From Escallonia rubra (lineage: Eukaryota; Streptophyta; Magnoliopsida; Escalloniales; Escalloniaceae), in the NCBI GenBank assembly GCA_033065855.1, contig JAVXUO010001421.1, positions 1 to 64,000 on the forward strand: 64,000 nt of DNA. Reading direction: 5' to 3'. The position numbers and the translations under genes were made by a program. Below are positions 40,331 to 51,779 of the stretch, in pieces. The notes under the pieces are model-generated. The model was given only the letters and a program-made list of their open reading frames with translations. It was not told the origin of the DNA and made no database searches. Numbering within the stretch: the stretch's first letter is position 1; each line of letters opens with the position of its first letter.

Positions 40331-41180
40331 CAATTAAGCCTAACAACCCAATTAAGCCTAATTAGCCCTAATTAGGACTAATCAACACTACTCCGCACAA
40401 TTAAACTTGGCTATTAGCTCAAAATAACCCTAATTACTCCTAATCAAGTCTAATTAGCTATAATTAGCCCAATGTAATCCTCATTAACACTAATTAGCCC
40501 TAACATAACCCAATTAAGCCTAATTAGCCATAATTAGGACTAATCAGCACTACTCCGCACAATTAAACCCGGCTATTAGCTCAAAATGACCCTGATTACT
40601 CCTAACAACCTTAATTAGCTATAATTAGCCCAATGTAATCATCATTAACACTAATTAGCTCTAACATAACCCAATTAAGCCTAATTAGCCCTAATTAGGA
40701 CTAATCAACACTATTCCGCACAATTAAGTCCGGCTATTAGCACAAAATAACCCTAATTACTCCCAACCAACCCTAATTAAGCCTAATTAGAACTAATCAA
40801 CATTACTCCGCACAATTAAACTCGGCTATTAGCTCAAAAATAACCTTGATTACTCTTAATCAATCCTAATTAGCTATAATTAGCCCAAGTTAATCCTTAT
40901 TAACACTAATTAGCCCTAACATGACCCAATTAACCCTAATTAGCCCTAATTAGGACTAATCAACACTACTTCGCACAATTAAACCCGGCTATTAGCTCAA
41001 ACTAACCTGAATTACTCTTAATCAACCCTAATTAAGCCTAATTAGCCCTAATTAGGACTAATCAACACTACTCCGCATAATTAAACCCGGCTATTAGCTA
41101 AAAATAACCCTAATTACTCCTAATCAACCCTAATTATCTATAATTAGCCCAAGGTAATCCTCATTAACACTAATTAGTCC
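40320..41180. repeat. TAATTAGCCCTAATTAGG / ACTCCGCACAATTAAAC array
   Basis: About seven degenerate units containing ACTCCGCACAATTAAAC, CGGCTATTAGCTCAAAATAA, CCTAATTACTCCTAATCAA and CTAATTAGCTATAATTAGCC. Unit length alternates between about 90 and 165 bp. Non-coding. Confidence 0.85.
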
Positions 41181-41468
41181 AGAGATGGTTCAATTACTTG
41201 TTGTTTCTAAACCCTGCATTTTTTTATATTCGTTGTTGTTTTGCGAAGTCCATTGGCAATGTGATGGTTCAACTCGTTGCCAACGAATTCTATTTAAAGT
41301 GGAATTGGTAACATATGCAACGATCTTTCTGCAATTTTGATATTTCGGAAAGATTATCAATTTCTAAACGCATGCATTCATAAAATCCTTAGTTCCCATT
41401 CAAAGGTACTCATTACAAAGTAATGCTTTGTAATGAGCCTATGGATGTCCAGTTTGGAAAAGCTACGT

Positions 41469-41715
41469 GTTTATAAAACAGTGTTTCAACTCATGCTCTG
41501 TGTTCTATGTCGTGGATATTTGGTACCCACGTTATCATGTGTTTCTCCGGGTGCATACAGATTTGGTGTTCTAACATCCGTCAAACCTTGCAAGGCAAGG
41601 TTAGATGAATGTTAGAACGCCTAATCGATGTCGTGTACTTGGAGAAATGCGGGGATGTGCTGCTAAATTTCTGTAGACATAGGACTAAGCATGAGTTATT
41701 CACTGTTTTATAAAC
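41469..41715 (+). ncRNA. 247-nt long hairpin, pri-miRNA-like, in the CACTA element
   Basis: The arms 41469-41591 and 41595-41715 are reverse complements with scattered bulges. The base pairs GTTTATAAAACAGTG with CACTGTTTTATAAAC, and the tip pairs GTTCTAACAT...ACCTTGC with GCAAGGTTAG...ATGTTAGAAC around a 3-nt loop. It lies about 155 bp upstream of the TNP2 start and outside the tandem arrays. A separate 12-bp-arm hairpin CTCATTACAAAG/CTTTGTAATGAG precedes it (41409-41437). It could be a small-RNA precursor or a small foldback element; expression is unknown. Confidence 0.5.
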
Positions 41716-41871
41716 ATATGTTTTTCTGAATGAGATAAGACCAATACCTATTAGAGAATGGAGGGAAAATATATAGACATGTTGTCACATTCATGCATTC
41801 ATATTTACATCGACCCTGCCTAATGACTAGTCATAATTAAAGGTGGTATACAGTGCGATAATTCAGTCGTC

Positions 41872-44800
41872 ATGTCGGTCGATCGAAGTTGGATGAAAAT
41901 GAAGAATGCTGAAAATTTTGAGTGTCGCGTTGACGAATCTCTCGACTTCGCTTACGCGCATCCTGCACATGTTGACCTTGATAAGATAAGGTGTCCGTGC
42001 GGTAGATGTGAGTTGTTGCATTAGAGAAAAAGAATTGAAGTAAAATGGCATCTTCGTCGGTACGATTTTATGGGTGGATACACAACGTGGACGCGGCACG
42101 GGGAAACGATAGTATTGTCGTCCAACCCGGCTAGTCAAACTGAAGTTAGGGATGAGGCACAGTATGATTACCGAGATATGATTATGGATGCTGGGCATGC
42201 TAATGTTGACTGGGATAACGACGGTGGTGACGACAGTCCCCAACCGCCGAACGAGGGGGCTCATCAGTTTTATGAGTTGTTGAGAGCTGCAGAAGAGCCG
42301 TTGTGGGATGGAGCTCCGAAACACACACGGATGTCTACAGTTAGTAGGTTATTACAATTGAAATCAGACCATGGGCTGAGTGAGAATGGTTTTAACGAGT
42401 TTGTTACCTTAATCAAAGATATTCTGCCCAAAAGTGAAAAGCTACCACCGTCGTACTATGATGCGAAGAAGATGATGAGGAAACTTGGGTTGAGCTATGA
42501 GCAGATAGATGCGTGTAATAACGATTGTGTGTTTTTCTGGAAAGAGAATAATGAGTTGTCACGGTGTCAAGTATATGATCATTCGAGGTACAAACCGGAC
42601 AAAAGGGAAGAAGAAAAACATTGCATGGAAGATATTACGATATTTCCCGATCACACCACGGCTTCAGAGAATGTACTACTCCTCCAATACGGCAGAACAT
42701 ATGAGGGCTCACTGTGAGACTCATAGCAACGATGATGATGTGCTGACACACCCAGCTAATGGAGAGGCGTGGAAGGAGTTTGACCGCAGGCATCCAGTCT
42801 TTGCCCAGGAGGTTTGGAATGTTAGACTTGGTCTCGCAACCGATGGGTTCAACCCTTTCGGTCAGTCTACCACGCCTTACTCCTGTTGGCCTGTTATTAT
42901 TGTCCCGTACAACCTTCCACCAGGCATGTGCATGAAGAAGCCGTACATGTTCTTGTCGTTGCTTATACGTTAAAGAAAGGCGGAAAGCCCTCATGGTTCG
43001 GATGTCACCGTAAGCTTTTGCCACCGGGCCATCAGTTTCGTAGGCAGAAGGATAAATTTGACGGGACAATCGAGCATGAGGTTGTCACACTGGACTACCT
43101 ATCTGGTGAAAAAGTGTTCTCACATCTAGAGGCACTTGATACTGACATACCACACGGCAAGGGTGTGCCAGATCAGAAGATTCTAGGGTACGGGAAAGAG
43201 CACAACTGGAGAAAATTTTGTATCTTCTGGGAGTTAGCCTACTGGAGGACGCTCGTTATCCGAAACAACATGGATGTGATGCATATTGAGAAGAACGTTT
43301 TTGATAATGTGTTCAACACAGTGATGAATGTCAAGGGGAAATCGAAAGATCACCTTAAAGCGAGAAGGGATCTACAACAGTTGGGTGTACGCCGTGAATT
43401 GCATCCTCGGACAGTCGGCGGGAGGACGATACTTCCAAAAGCCCCTTACTGTCTAAACAAGAAACAAGTGGAGAAAGTCTGTCAGTGGGTTAAGAATTTG
43501 AAGCTTTCGGATGGGTTTGCATCCAACATATCTCGTTGTTGCAATGTATCGGAATGCAAGTTCCAAGGGATGAAGAGTCACGACTGCCACGTATTCATGG
43601 AGAGATTCATTCCTATTGCCTTCCGGGGACTGTTGCCACGGGTTGTTTGCGAGACTTTGACTGAATTATCTCATTTCTTTCGAGATATATGTTCTTCTAC
43701 GATCCGGGTGAGTAACATGGAAGTGCTTGAGAAGAACATTGTGGTGACGATTTGCAAGCTGGAGAAAATCTTCCCACCTTCGTTCTTTGATTCAATGGAG
43801 CATCTGCCTGTTCACTTGGCATATGAAGCTAAGATGGGTGGACCCGTGCAATATCGGTGGATGTATCCCTTCGAGAGGTAATCTTTAAATTGTTACAGTT
43901 GTTCGTTTACACTTAATGTGACACATGTTATCATTGATATTCCACCTAACTCGAATCGCTAAACTTCTAGGTTCATGTTCCATTTAAAGAAAAAAGTCCG
44001 CAATAAGGCTCGGGTTGAGGGCTCAATTGCGGAGGCTTACGTAATGGAAGAGCTTGTAAACTTTTGTAGTCAATATTTCGGGCCTGATGTTGATACAAGG
44101 TTAAATCAACTAGGCCGAAATGACCCCAGATCAAGCACAAATTTGGAAGGGCAATTGTCAATATTCAAGCAGTCAGGTAGTCCGTTCGGCCGAACGTATA
44201 CTCGATGGCTAACGGATGAAGAGTACAGTGTTGCAACAATATATGCCCTTCTAAATTGCGATGAAGTTTCGGCATTCGTTGAGTAAGTTAATGTCTTAAT
44301 TCACTTACATTGTTGTACATAATTGAAAGTGTGTGATAAGCGAGTCAACTATATTGGTTTGCAGTGAGTTCGATGCGGAATCTTTAATCACTGATCCCGC
44401 TGGACTTGAATCTCATCGGAAATCACAATTTGTACAGTGGTTCAGAAGGCGTGTAAGTCTTTAACGAAATTATATTATGTGTTATATACAGTTCTGTGGC
44501 CAATTAGTATACTGATTTATCCTTAATTTTTACCGTCATCTACAATAGGTTCAGTCAATGGATAGACCAGTGGCCTCCTGCTTGAAATTACTAGCTCAAG
44601 GCCCTAACAAACAAGCATCCTGTCATGGAGGCTATATCATCAACGGGTTTAGGTTTAACGTAAAAGATGATGACCGAACAAAACAAACCCAAAACAGTGG
44701 AGTCTTAGTCAACGGCGACTGTTATGCCGAGAATTGCATGGACTTTTACGGAGAGCTAGATGAGATTTTTGAGCTAACATATCTGGGTTCCCAAAACCTC

Positions 44801-45304
44801 CTAGTAATGTTCAAATGTATGTGGTCCGATGTCACATGCAGTATAGGAATCCGTGTTAGCTCTCAAGGGATTTTAGATGTCAATGTCAAGTCAAGACTTG
44901 CATCAGACGAGCCCTTTGTGTTTGCTAGTCAAGCTGCACAAGTCTTTTACGTTAAGGACGTCGCCAATCCCAAATCTCATTGATATACAATTATCAAGTC
45001 CAAGAAATTACCCGTGACATATGACAGTGAGCTAGACACCTTTCAAGCCGACCAACCACCTATCTTGTTACCTGTTGAGGTCAACAACGAGGAGGACGAT
45101 CTTCCTCTTCCAACAACACTTCACGTAGGAGAAGAAGTCGTAGATGATGATGCGGAAGATGTGGAAAGTGTTGGAGATGATGTAACTGAGTCTACTGATG
45201 AAGATGATGAATTAGAAGATGAAGAGGACGACGAGTCCCACGAAGAAGAGGACGATGAGTCTAGTGATGAAGATGATGATGATTCCCAAACTGAAAATGA
45301 TTGA
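41872..45304 (+). pseudogene. TNP2-type CACTA transposase, broken
   Basis: ATG 41872 (MSVDRSWM) opens the transposase-associated domain with CPCGRCELLH, interrupted by TAG at 42022. Then come PKSEKLPPSYYDAKKMMRKL (42430 onward) and, after a frameshift near 42615, the Transposase_21 region: LRYFPITPRLQRMYYSSNTA ... GFNPFGQSTTPYSCWPVIIV. Near 42968 roughly a hundred expected residues are missing and the frame changes. The protein then resumes at TLKKGGKPSWFGCHRK and MDVMHIEKNVFDNVFNTVMN. DUF4218 follows (FRGLLPRVVCETLTELSHFF), with GT-AG introns at 43878-43970, about 44285-44364, and 44453-44548. DUF4216 (DFYGELDEIFELTYLGSQNL) ends at a TGA (44981) where the family has Trp. An acidic tail (45014-45304) lies beyond it in frame. 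Inactive. Confidence 0.93.
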
Positions 45305-45360
45305 CTTGTAATGTTTTTAATGTGTTAATGTCTTTGTAATTTATCTATACGAAGTCAGAT

Positions 45361-46942
45361 ATGGATAGGATACGAGCTATTCATGGCCGGGTTAGACGCC
45401 GAGCTGCTTCCTCCCCGGTGGGTCCCACCTCGTCATTGCCCACTGATGACGAGACACAGAGTGCTCGCGTACAGCAGACGAGGCCCCAGCTCCAGCCCCA
45501 GCCCGACGTAGATTCATCCCACACGCGCCTTGATTCTCTTTCTTCCGTGGGTTCTACCTCAAGTATAGTTGATAACGGTGTTTAGTCAATTTTTGCAAGC
45601 CTTATATTTAAAGTATATTTGAACTATATTAATGTCTGTGTTTTGTAGGATCTCGACGAGGCCGTGGCGAAACAAACGGGGTACGCATCGACCCCCAGCG
45701 TATACAAAGAGTTACGCTTACCCAGGAGAGCAAGTAAGTAAAAAAAAATCATATCATGCCTTATATTTAAAATTTTGGGGTGTTAATTTATATTTAAACT
45801 GTATTAATTAATTTATTTACTTCTTTGGCAGGATCCTAGAGAGTCAGGCGAAGACGAAGATCGGCGTTCTTGTGAAGGGCTGATTCTTCGAGCCACGCTT
45901 GTACTGGAAGGATTGCGATGCAGCTGTGAGGGAGTCCCTATGGGAGGAGTGGCTGGTACGTTGAAGTATTTTTTTCTGCGATAGTATTTGTTTAATTAGA
46001 ATTTAGTATTTAAATTAATTTGTGTTATTGAATGCCTTGCAGGAGGGGTTCACGTTTGACTTGCCTGATCAGCAGGCGCTGGGGCGGCAGGCCTTCTTTG
46101 CTTACATCGGCAAGAATTACCGCCGATGGCTCCACGACGCACGGGACCGGGCGAAGAAGATGTTGCCCGAGGGTGCCCCGATGACGGAGATGAAGACATA
46201 TCCCCCACATTGGATATCTCCGACTGTATTGGGGGAGATGATAGATCGGTGGGTTGCAGATCCAGGCTAGGACGCCAAGAGTAAGAGTGGGGCCGAGAAC
46301 AGACAAAATAGAGATCAGACGCACATGGGGGGGTCGGTGGCACACGACATCGTCTGACACAGGAATGCGGTCCAGAACACGAATCTGGAGGAGGATGAGG
46401 TCATAGCTCTGACGTACAATCAGACGCGCGTGTGGAAGAAGGACAAGGACGAGGCGCACTGGGCAGGCGACTATGTTTCGGATATTGCCCGGCCGATCGA
46501 TGTAAGTCAATTTGTTTAAGTTGTTAATTTTTTGTCTTTCTATCCTCAATGTATGTTGCGTTAATTAATGCCCTAAAATATCTTTAAATCACTGTTTTTG
46601 CAGGCCTCGTATGAAACAACTTAGTGGGTCCGAGCAGTAGTCTGGACAGCCATCAGCGTCCACTAGTACGGGTGCGAGTACTGGGGCATTGAAGCGATGG
46701 CTGGATACGCCAGAGGTCGTCAATCGGCCGAAAGGCCGCATATGCAGCCTGCCTAGCATGACTGCTCGTACCGTGATAAGAGCGTCCCCACCCCCCACTG
46801 CCTCTCCACAGACACCGGCTCCTCGGCGTCTGTTGGACGAGGATGAGATCCATCGCATTGCTACGGTGGTGTTGAGGATGATCAAGGAGCAGGATCAGCA
46901 GGGCACTGCTGCTGGACATACCAAGCCGTCCCCGGATCAGTA
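45361..46942 (+). pseudogene. Second CACTA gene (Transposase_24 / TNP1-like)
   Basis: Begins MDRIRAIHGRVRRRAAS with a Ser/Pro/Gln-rich N-terminus. Likely exons continue after introns at about 45580-45648 and 45735-45832, with KTKIGVLVKG, then EGFTFDLPDQQALGRQAFFA (46043 onward), YRRWLHDARDRAKKMLPEGA, NQTRVWKKDKDEAHWAGDYV, and a C-terminal piece IHRIATVVLRMIKEQDQQG (46850-46908). It resembles the second gene of plant CACTA elements, whose product binds the subterminal repeats. Stops near 45881, 46268, 46355 and 46621 break it. Domain assignment is less certain than for TNP2. Confidence 0.65.
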
Positions 46943-47225
46943 GGATCCAGATCCGGGACTCGGTGACCCCTGATGAGCCCCTTCTCGTGCCCGGTCCCAG
47001 CTTGTCCCCCCGCCCCCCATCTTGCCCCCCCTGCCCGACTTGTACTCTTCCCCCTCCCCTAACCGGTTGTATCCGGTTCCCGGCTTGTACATTACGAGTT
47101 TTCTTTATAATAATTATTTTTTAAAGTTGATTATATATAGTTGTTTGTGTCTTAGGGATTGTGCATTGTTATTGAGGATTGAATTTTTTATTACAGGTTT
47201 TGGCATTAGAAAAATATAAAAAAAT
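46943..47225 (+). other. 3' untranslated region of the second CACTA gene
   Basis: C-rich then AT-rich sequence with no frame of interest, before the right subterminal repeats. Confidence 0.4.
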
Positions 47226-47229
47226 TAAA

Positions 47230-47630
47230 AATAGACTTTTAGCGACGGATTAATTCCGTTGCTAAAAGTGTACTTAATTATAAGATTTTTATAGACAGAA
47301 TATTCCGTCGTTAAAAATCTCATTTAGCGACGGAATATTCCGTCGCTAAAAATTATATTCCGTTGCTAATTTCACAAAAAAGAAAAGAAATTAAAATACG
47401 TAAAATAGAATTAGCGACGTAAATTCCGTCGCTAATTTATAAAAATATCCGTCGCAAAAAGTTCAATATTAGACGACGAATTTTAAAATTCCGTCGCCAA
47501 ACTTTTAGGTACGGGCTTTTATATGAGGGACTTTTAGCGACAGTAGTTCCGTCGCTAAAAGTTTTAGCGACGGATTTAAGGCTTTTAGCGACGGATTTCC
47601 CCGTCGCTAAAAGCCTTATTCCTTGTAGTG
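47230..47630. repeat. Right subterminal repeats of the CACTA element
   Basis: About a dozen copies of TTAGCGACGGA or CCGTCGCTAAA, ending with a hairpin GCTTTTAGCGACGG...CCGTCGCTAAAAGC just inside the terminus. Confidence 0.92.
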
Positions 47631-47633
47631 TGT

Positions 47634-48808
47634 GGTTCTTTACCAATAGTACATTTACCTTTGATTTTCCTTGTGCATTGTCACTAAAGGTTACTATTCT
47701 TCCTTCTTTAAGATCGACCGAGTTGAAAAGAGATATGTTGCTGGTCATATGTCTTGAACATCTACTATTAAGAATCCACTTCTTGTTACTAGATTTTGCT
47801 TTGAGACGTACCTCATCATTTTCCAGGAAGCATACATTTGCTTATTCATCCTTCCCATTATCTTCGTCACTTGATTCGAAGTCACTCCATGTTAGAGTAT
47901 GCTCGGCATTCATTGCTCTTTCCTTCTCCTTGTTCTCTTTCTTAGCAAATTGTCTCCTTTTAACTATATCCCATACATCTCTCTTTTCCTTCTTCTCCTT
48001 CTTGTATATGGGACAATCCATCTTCATGTGTCCTGGCTTATGATATTTATAGCAAAGCTTCTCTTCATTACTATCATTTTGTTGTCTTCTTCCACCATTC
48101 CTTCTAAACCTTAAGAATTTCTTGAAGTTCTTTGCAATCATTGCAACATCCTCCTCATCAAATTCTTCTTCATGATCACTTGGCTCATTGTTTGAAGATG
48201 AAACTTTAAGAGCAATTGATGTAGGCTTCTTTTGGATGACGGTGATTTTTGCATCCCAAGCTCTTGGCAAAAAACCTAATCACCTTTCTCACACGATCAC
48301 CATTAGTTATTTTCTTGCCTAATTTTTTCAAGGGATTCACAATGTTAGTAAAATGAGTGTTTGTATCCGTAACTTATTCATTTGGAATCATTTGGAATAA
48401 CTCATAATTTCTAAATAATAAATTCATTTTGGAGTCTCTTAGAAGGGAAGTTCTTTCCTGAGTAACTTGTAGAGTATCCAAAATACTCTTAGCAGAACTA
48501 CACATAATGACTCCACTAAGTTCATTAGTGTCTAAGGCACAAATAAGGTAATTTTTTGCTCTGGCATTCATACATATCATCTTCTTATCATGATCACTAT
48601 ATTCCAATTTGGATTTAGGCTCGTCAACTTTGTCAACCACCTTTGTCGGAATGAATGGGTCATTCTCTACAATATCCCACATCTCATATTCTTGAGACGC
48701 TAAGTAGATTTTCATTTTTACTTTCCACATCCTATAATTGGTCCCATTAAACAACGGAAGCCTAGTGGTAGAACTACCCTCCATTCCCCCAATGTAAGTC
48801 ATGATCAA
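47634..48808 (-). pseudogene. Copia gag and protease start, broken
   Basis: Minus strand from about 48808: MEGSSTTRLPLFNGTNYRMW and KIYLASQEYEMWDIVEN, the Copia gag (UBN2-like) N-terminus, to about 48374. A frame change follows, then EDVAMIAKNFKKFLRF and the zinc knuckle CYKYHKPGHMKMDCP (about 48055-48012; the CCHC pattern is intact). The protease region MTSNISLFNSVDLKEGRIVT continues to the CACTA insertion, beyond which the frame resumes at 36852. The gag assembles the particle and the knuckle binds RNA. Confidence 0.9.
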
Positions 48809-48846
48809 TTAACTCTCTTGGCGTTACCCAATATATTGAGAGCCAA

Positions 48847-48859
48847 GGCTTTGATACCA
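48847..48859 (-). other. Copia primer binding site
   Basis: On the minus strand TGGTATCAAAGCC, complementary to a methionine tRNA 3' end, two bases from the LTR end. Confidence 0.85.
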
Positions 48860-48861
48860 CT

Positions 48862-50159
48862 TGAAACCAATAAAATAACCCTAATGAGGGTGAATAGGGT
48901 TTTAAGGTTACTTTAAAAGATTAACAAGTAATCACAATAAACTTTGAAAAACTACGATGAACACTTAGATAGCTCAAACACAATATCTCAAATAAGCAAG
49001 CTAACCAATCTCAACACAAGTATAAGGAAATAATGTAAAGAGAGAAGGGTTTAGAGATACTCGATGCTTGAGATTTAGATGGTTCAGATTGAATTATCCT
49101 CAAGCCAACGTCTACCCCTTCAAGGGAATCCCTTGAAAGGCCCGAGAATCCAGTAGAATGATCTTCCTTACGGGTCAAGATCAAACCTCTTACAATCCCT
49201 TGATGTTATACCCACATCAAGAACAAGCTTTGACAATCCCAAAGCTCCAAAGCTCGATAACCCCAAGCATTGATATAAGAAACTTTAAATGAAGTATTGT
49301 GTATAATGATTCACTCTCAAGAAGTAGATGAGTACAAGTTTAAGCTCTAGAATAAGAGAAATGATTGTATGATGACTTGTGAAAGCGTATATCTCTCAAA
49401 CGTAAGCTCACAATTAATGCTCTCTTATTGGATGATAAAATAATGAAAACTAAGAGAGATTGAATAATAGCTTTGAGCTTTGAGTATATGCAAGATAAGA
49501 GGGATTTGAATGCAATTGTTAAATCAAAACTATTCTTTGGGAATTAATATGATTGTTTGAAAGTAGGTAGAGCATTAAATGCATCAAACGGTAAACGCAG
49601 TCGACTGTATTGCACGATTGCAGTCAATTGTATTCCCAAAGTAGCTGTTGAAAATTCAAAATTTTCAATTACAGTTGACTATATTTCAATGCAGTTGACT
49701 GTAATAGGCTACTGAAAGTTATTGTAGTCGACTGTAACAACTCACTACCCAACTTGCAGTTGATTATATTCCAATGCAGTTGACTGTATTCCTAAAAATA
49801 CAGCTTTTCTTATTTTCAAAGTATGAAAAAGTATATGCATGCAAGTGAAACCTATGACCAATTTCTAAGTCATCATCATCGATACAATCAACTCTCTATA
49901 TCTAGTTACAAAGCAAGGAATAAAAGCATTGTACAATTGAAAATGAAGTATTCCATCTTTGAAGCGTTCCTTGAGTATCTTTGATCAATTTGTTCGTCTA
50001 ATTATCCGTTTCCATGAGTATGAAATTATACATATTGCTTCAAGAACTCAATGCATGTTAGACAACATAATCATCAATATTGGTCATCATCAAAATCATC
50101 AATATTGGTTATCATCAAAATCAAATATAATCGTAGGTTAAATAACCGTAGCGCTAACA
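48862..50159 (-). repeat. Copia 5' LTR (about 1.3 kb)
   Basis: On the minus strand it begins TGTTAGCGCTACGG (50159) and ends GGTTTCA (48862), next to the PBS. It includes at least seven copies of a self-complementary CAGTCGACTGTA-like motif (49600-49800) and the hairpin TTGAAAATTCAAAATTTTCAA (about 49648). Non-coding. The matching 3' LTR is not found in the window. Confidence 0.75.
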
Positions 50160-50840
50160 ATGTTATCATTTTTCTAGTTATTAAATAAAATTTTGATCCA
50201 TCATAGACAAGTGTAACTGTTCATTAAGAGGATGGGATGGATATAAGAGATACTCCAAATGCATATTACCTTTTCCGTGGCTCAACCAATTACTTGCTTA
50301 AAGTACCCACATTTGGTCTTCTGGCAAATCAAAGTCAGCAAAGATAATATACTTTCCTGCTACCATTTCTCACTGAATGGTAGCAAATCACAATTATAGA
50401 TATGGGTTCCTCTTAGTATAAACAGAAAATCACATTTTGACTCTTAAATAAGTTAAAACATGAGTAGAGATACAAGAGATAAGAACAATTACAGATTCAA
50501 GAGAAGGGAAAAATTGCAAATCCAAAAGACAGAGATCTAAGAGGCAGAAAAGGCAGAGGAATTACTTGAGTTAAGGAGAGAAACGACGCAAGCTAGGGGC
50601 TACGTGGGCTTTGCTATGCCGTGGGTTATGTAGCCTGCTTCACACTATCGTGGTCCTTGGTAGCGGTGGCAAGGAAGGCGATGGAAGGGAGGCGACAGCG
50701 GAAGGCTACTTCCGGTGGTTGGGGTGGTGGGAAAGGGGGGGGGGAGGGGGAGGCGGCAGATGTGTGGTGGGGAGAAGTGAGAATGAGAAATGAGAAGGAA
50801 ATTAGGAAGGGAGTCCAAATTAGGGCAAGGTCAAAAAAAA
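50160..50840. other. Intergenic, no gene recognised
   Basis: AT-rich at first, then a GC- and GGGG-rich part (50600-50770) whose frames are compositional. It probably belongs to the truncated CACTA-like element that ends at 51089. Confidence 0.4.
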
Positions 50841-50844
50841 TTGC

Positions 50845-51089
50845 TCGCTGAATTTAGCGGTCGCTGTAGTGGGCGCTAAAAGTGGTGGCTAACTTTAGTG
50901 ACTGCTATAGCAGTCACCAAAAGTAGTCACTGAACTTAGTGACTGCTCTCCGGTCGCTAAATAGTGATTGCTAATGATAGCAGTCGCAAAAGAGGTTGCC
51001 AAAGGCCTAATTTAGCGACCGCCACTGTAACGAGCGCTATAGTGGCGGTCGCTAAATTGCGGTCACTAAAGCCACTATTTCTTGTAATG
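50845..51089. mobile_element. Right end of a second CACTA-type element
   Basis: Dense repeats of TTTAGCGACCGC, GGTCGCTAAA and variants lead to CTATTTCTTGTAATG, a mutated ...CTTGTAGTG terminus. The repeat unit (GCGACCGC) differs from that of the large CACTA (GCGACGGA), so it is another family. No left end was found. Confidence 0.65.
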
Positions 51090-51775
51090 TGTTTATGTTT
51101 TTTAAGTCATTCTCTTCCTTCTAGTACAATCAGAAGGAAAAAGAGATTCCATAAGAAAGATATCAAAACCATCCACTTAATGATAGGAAGAAGAAGGTTG
51201 ATAATGACTAAGTCTTAACATCATCTAGGTATTAAGAAGAAATACATGAGGCAAATTCGATCTTCTGGGGTGCGACAACCTAGACACATCCCAACCACCC
51301 ACTCCACCATAATATCGCAAAATGGACAGGCAATTGCACATCCACAACCTAATAATCTCAACCACCAGCTTTCATTTCACAATAATCACCTATAGATTAC
51401 AACCACCAATAGACCACCACATCCATCAAGTAACCTTACATAACCACCATTTAAACCTCATAGCCATGATTTCAAAATTTTCTCCTATTAAGTTATATCT
51501 AGGAAAAATGGCTAACGACCCCTATATTACATGCTTTGTGTGATTTCCCCCCTTCACTTCAAATTCAAGCACCAAACCCCCACACAATTAAGGAAATTCC
51601 TGTCAATTTAACCAACATGTGGTCAACAAACGCGTTGACTAGAGATTTTTCTTTAAATGACAACTTTGCCCTTCACCATTTCCACATCTTCTTCACTCTC
51701 CCACCCCCTTCCCCCAACCCTCACTTCTAACTGTTGCCCTCATCCCTCATCCTTCATCCCTCATCCCCCATCACC
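51090..51775. other. Intergenic, no gene recognised
   Basis: AT-rich with C/A-rich patches; no recognisable domain on either strand. Confidence 0.4.
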
Positions 51776-51779
51776 TAAC

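Larger units (their letters stand above)
36853..47630 (+). mobile_element. Complete CACTA (En/Spm) transposon inside Copia
   Basis: A 10,778-bp element with termini CACTACAAGAAA (36853) and ...CTTGTAGTG (47630). A perfect 3-bp target duplication TGT lies on each side (36850-36852 and 47631-47633). Both ends carry subterminal repeats of TTTTAGCGACGGA, direct and inverted. The interior holds tandem repeats, a hairpin, a TNP2-type gene (41872-45304) and a second gene (45361-46942). The Copia frame resumes on each side of the insertion, so the Copia is older. Confidence 0.97.

Noticed and set aside
38992-40346. Several 70-150-residue frames in the CACTA interior
   Set aside because: They translate tandem repeats (Thr/Ser/Pro or Asn/Ser/Ile repeats) and lack any domain.
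41469-41715. Identification of the hairpin as miR820
   Set aside because: I see no match to the miR820 mature sequence as I recall it; only the CACTA location is shared.
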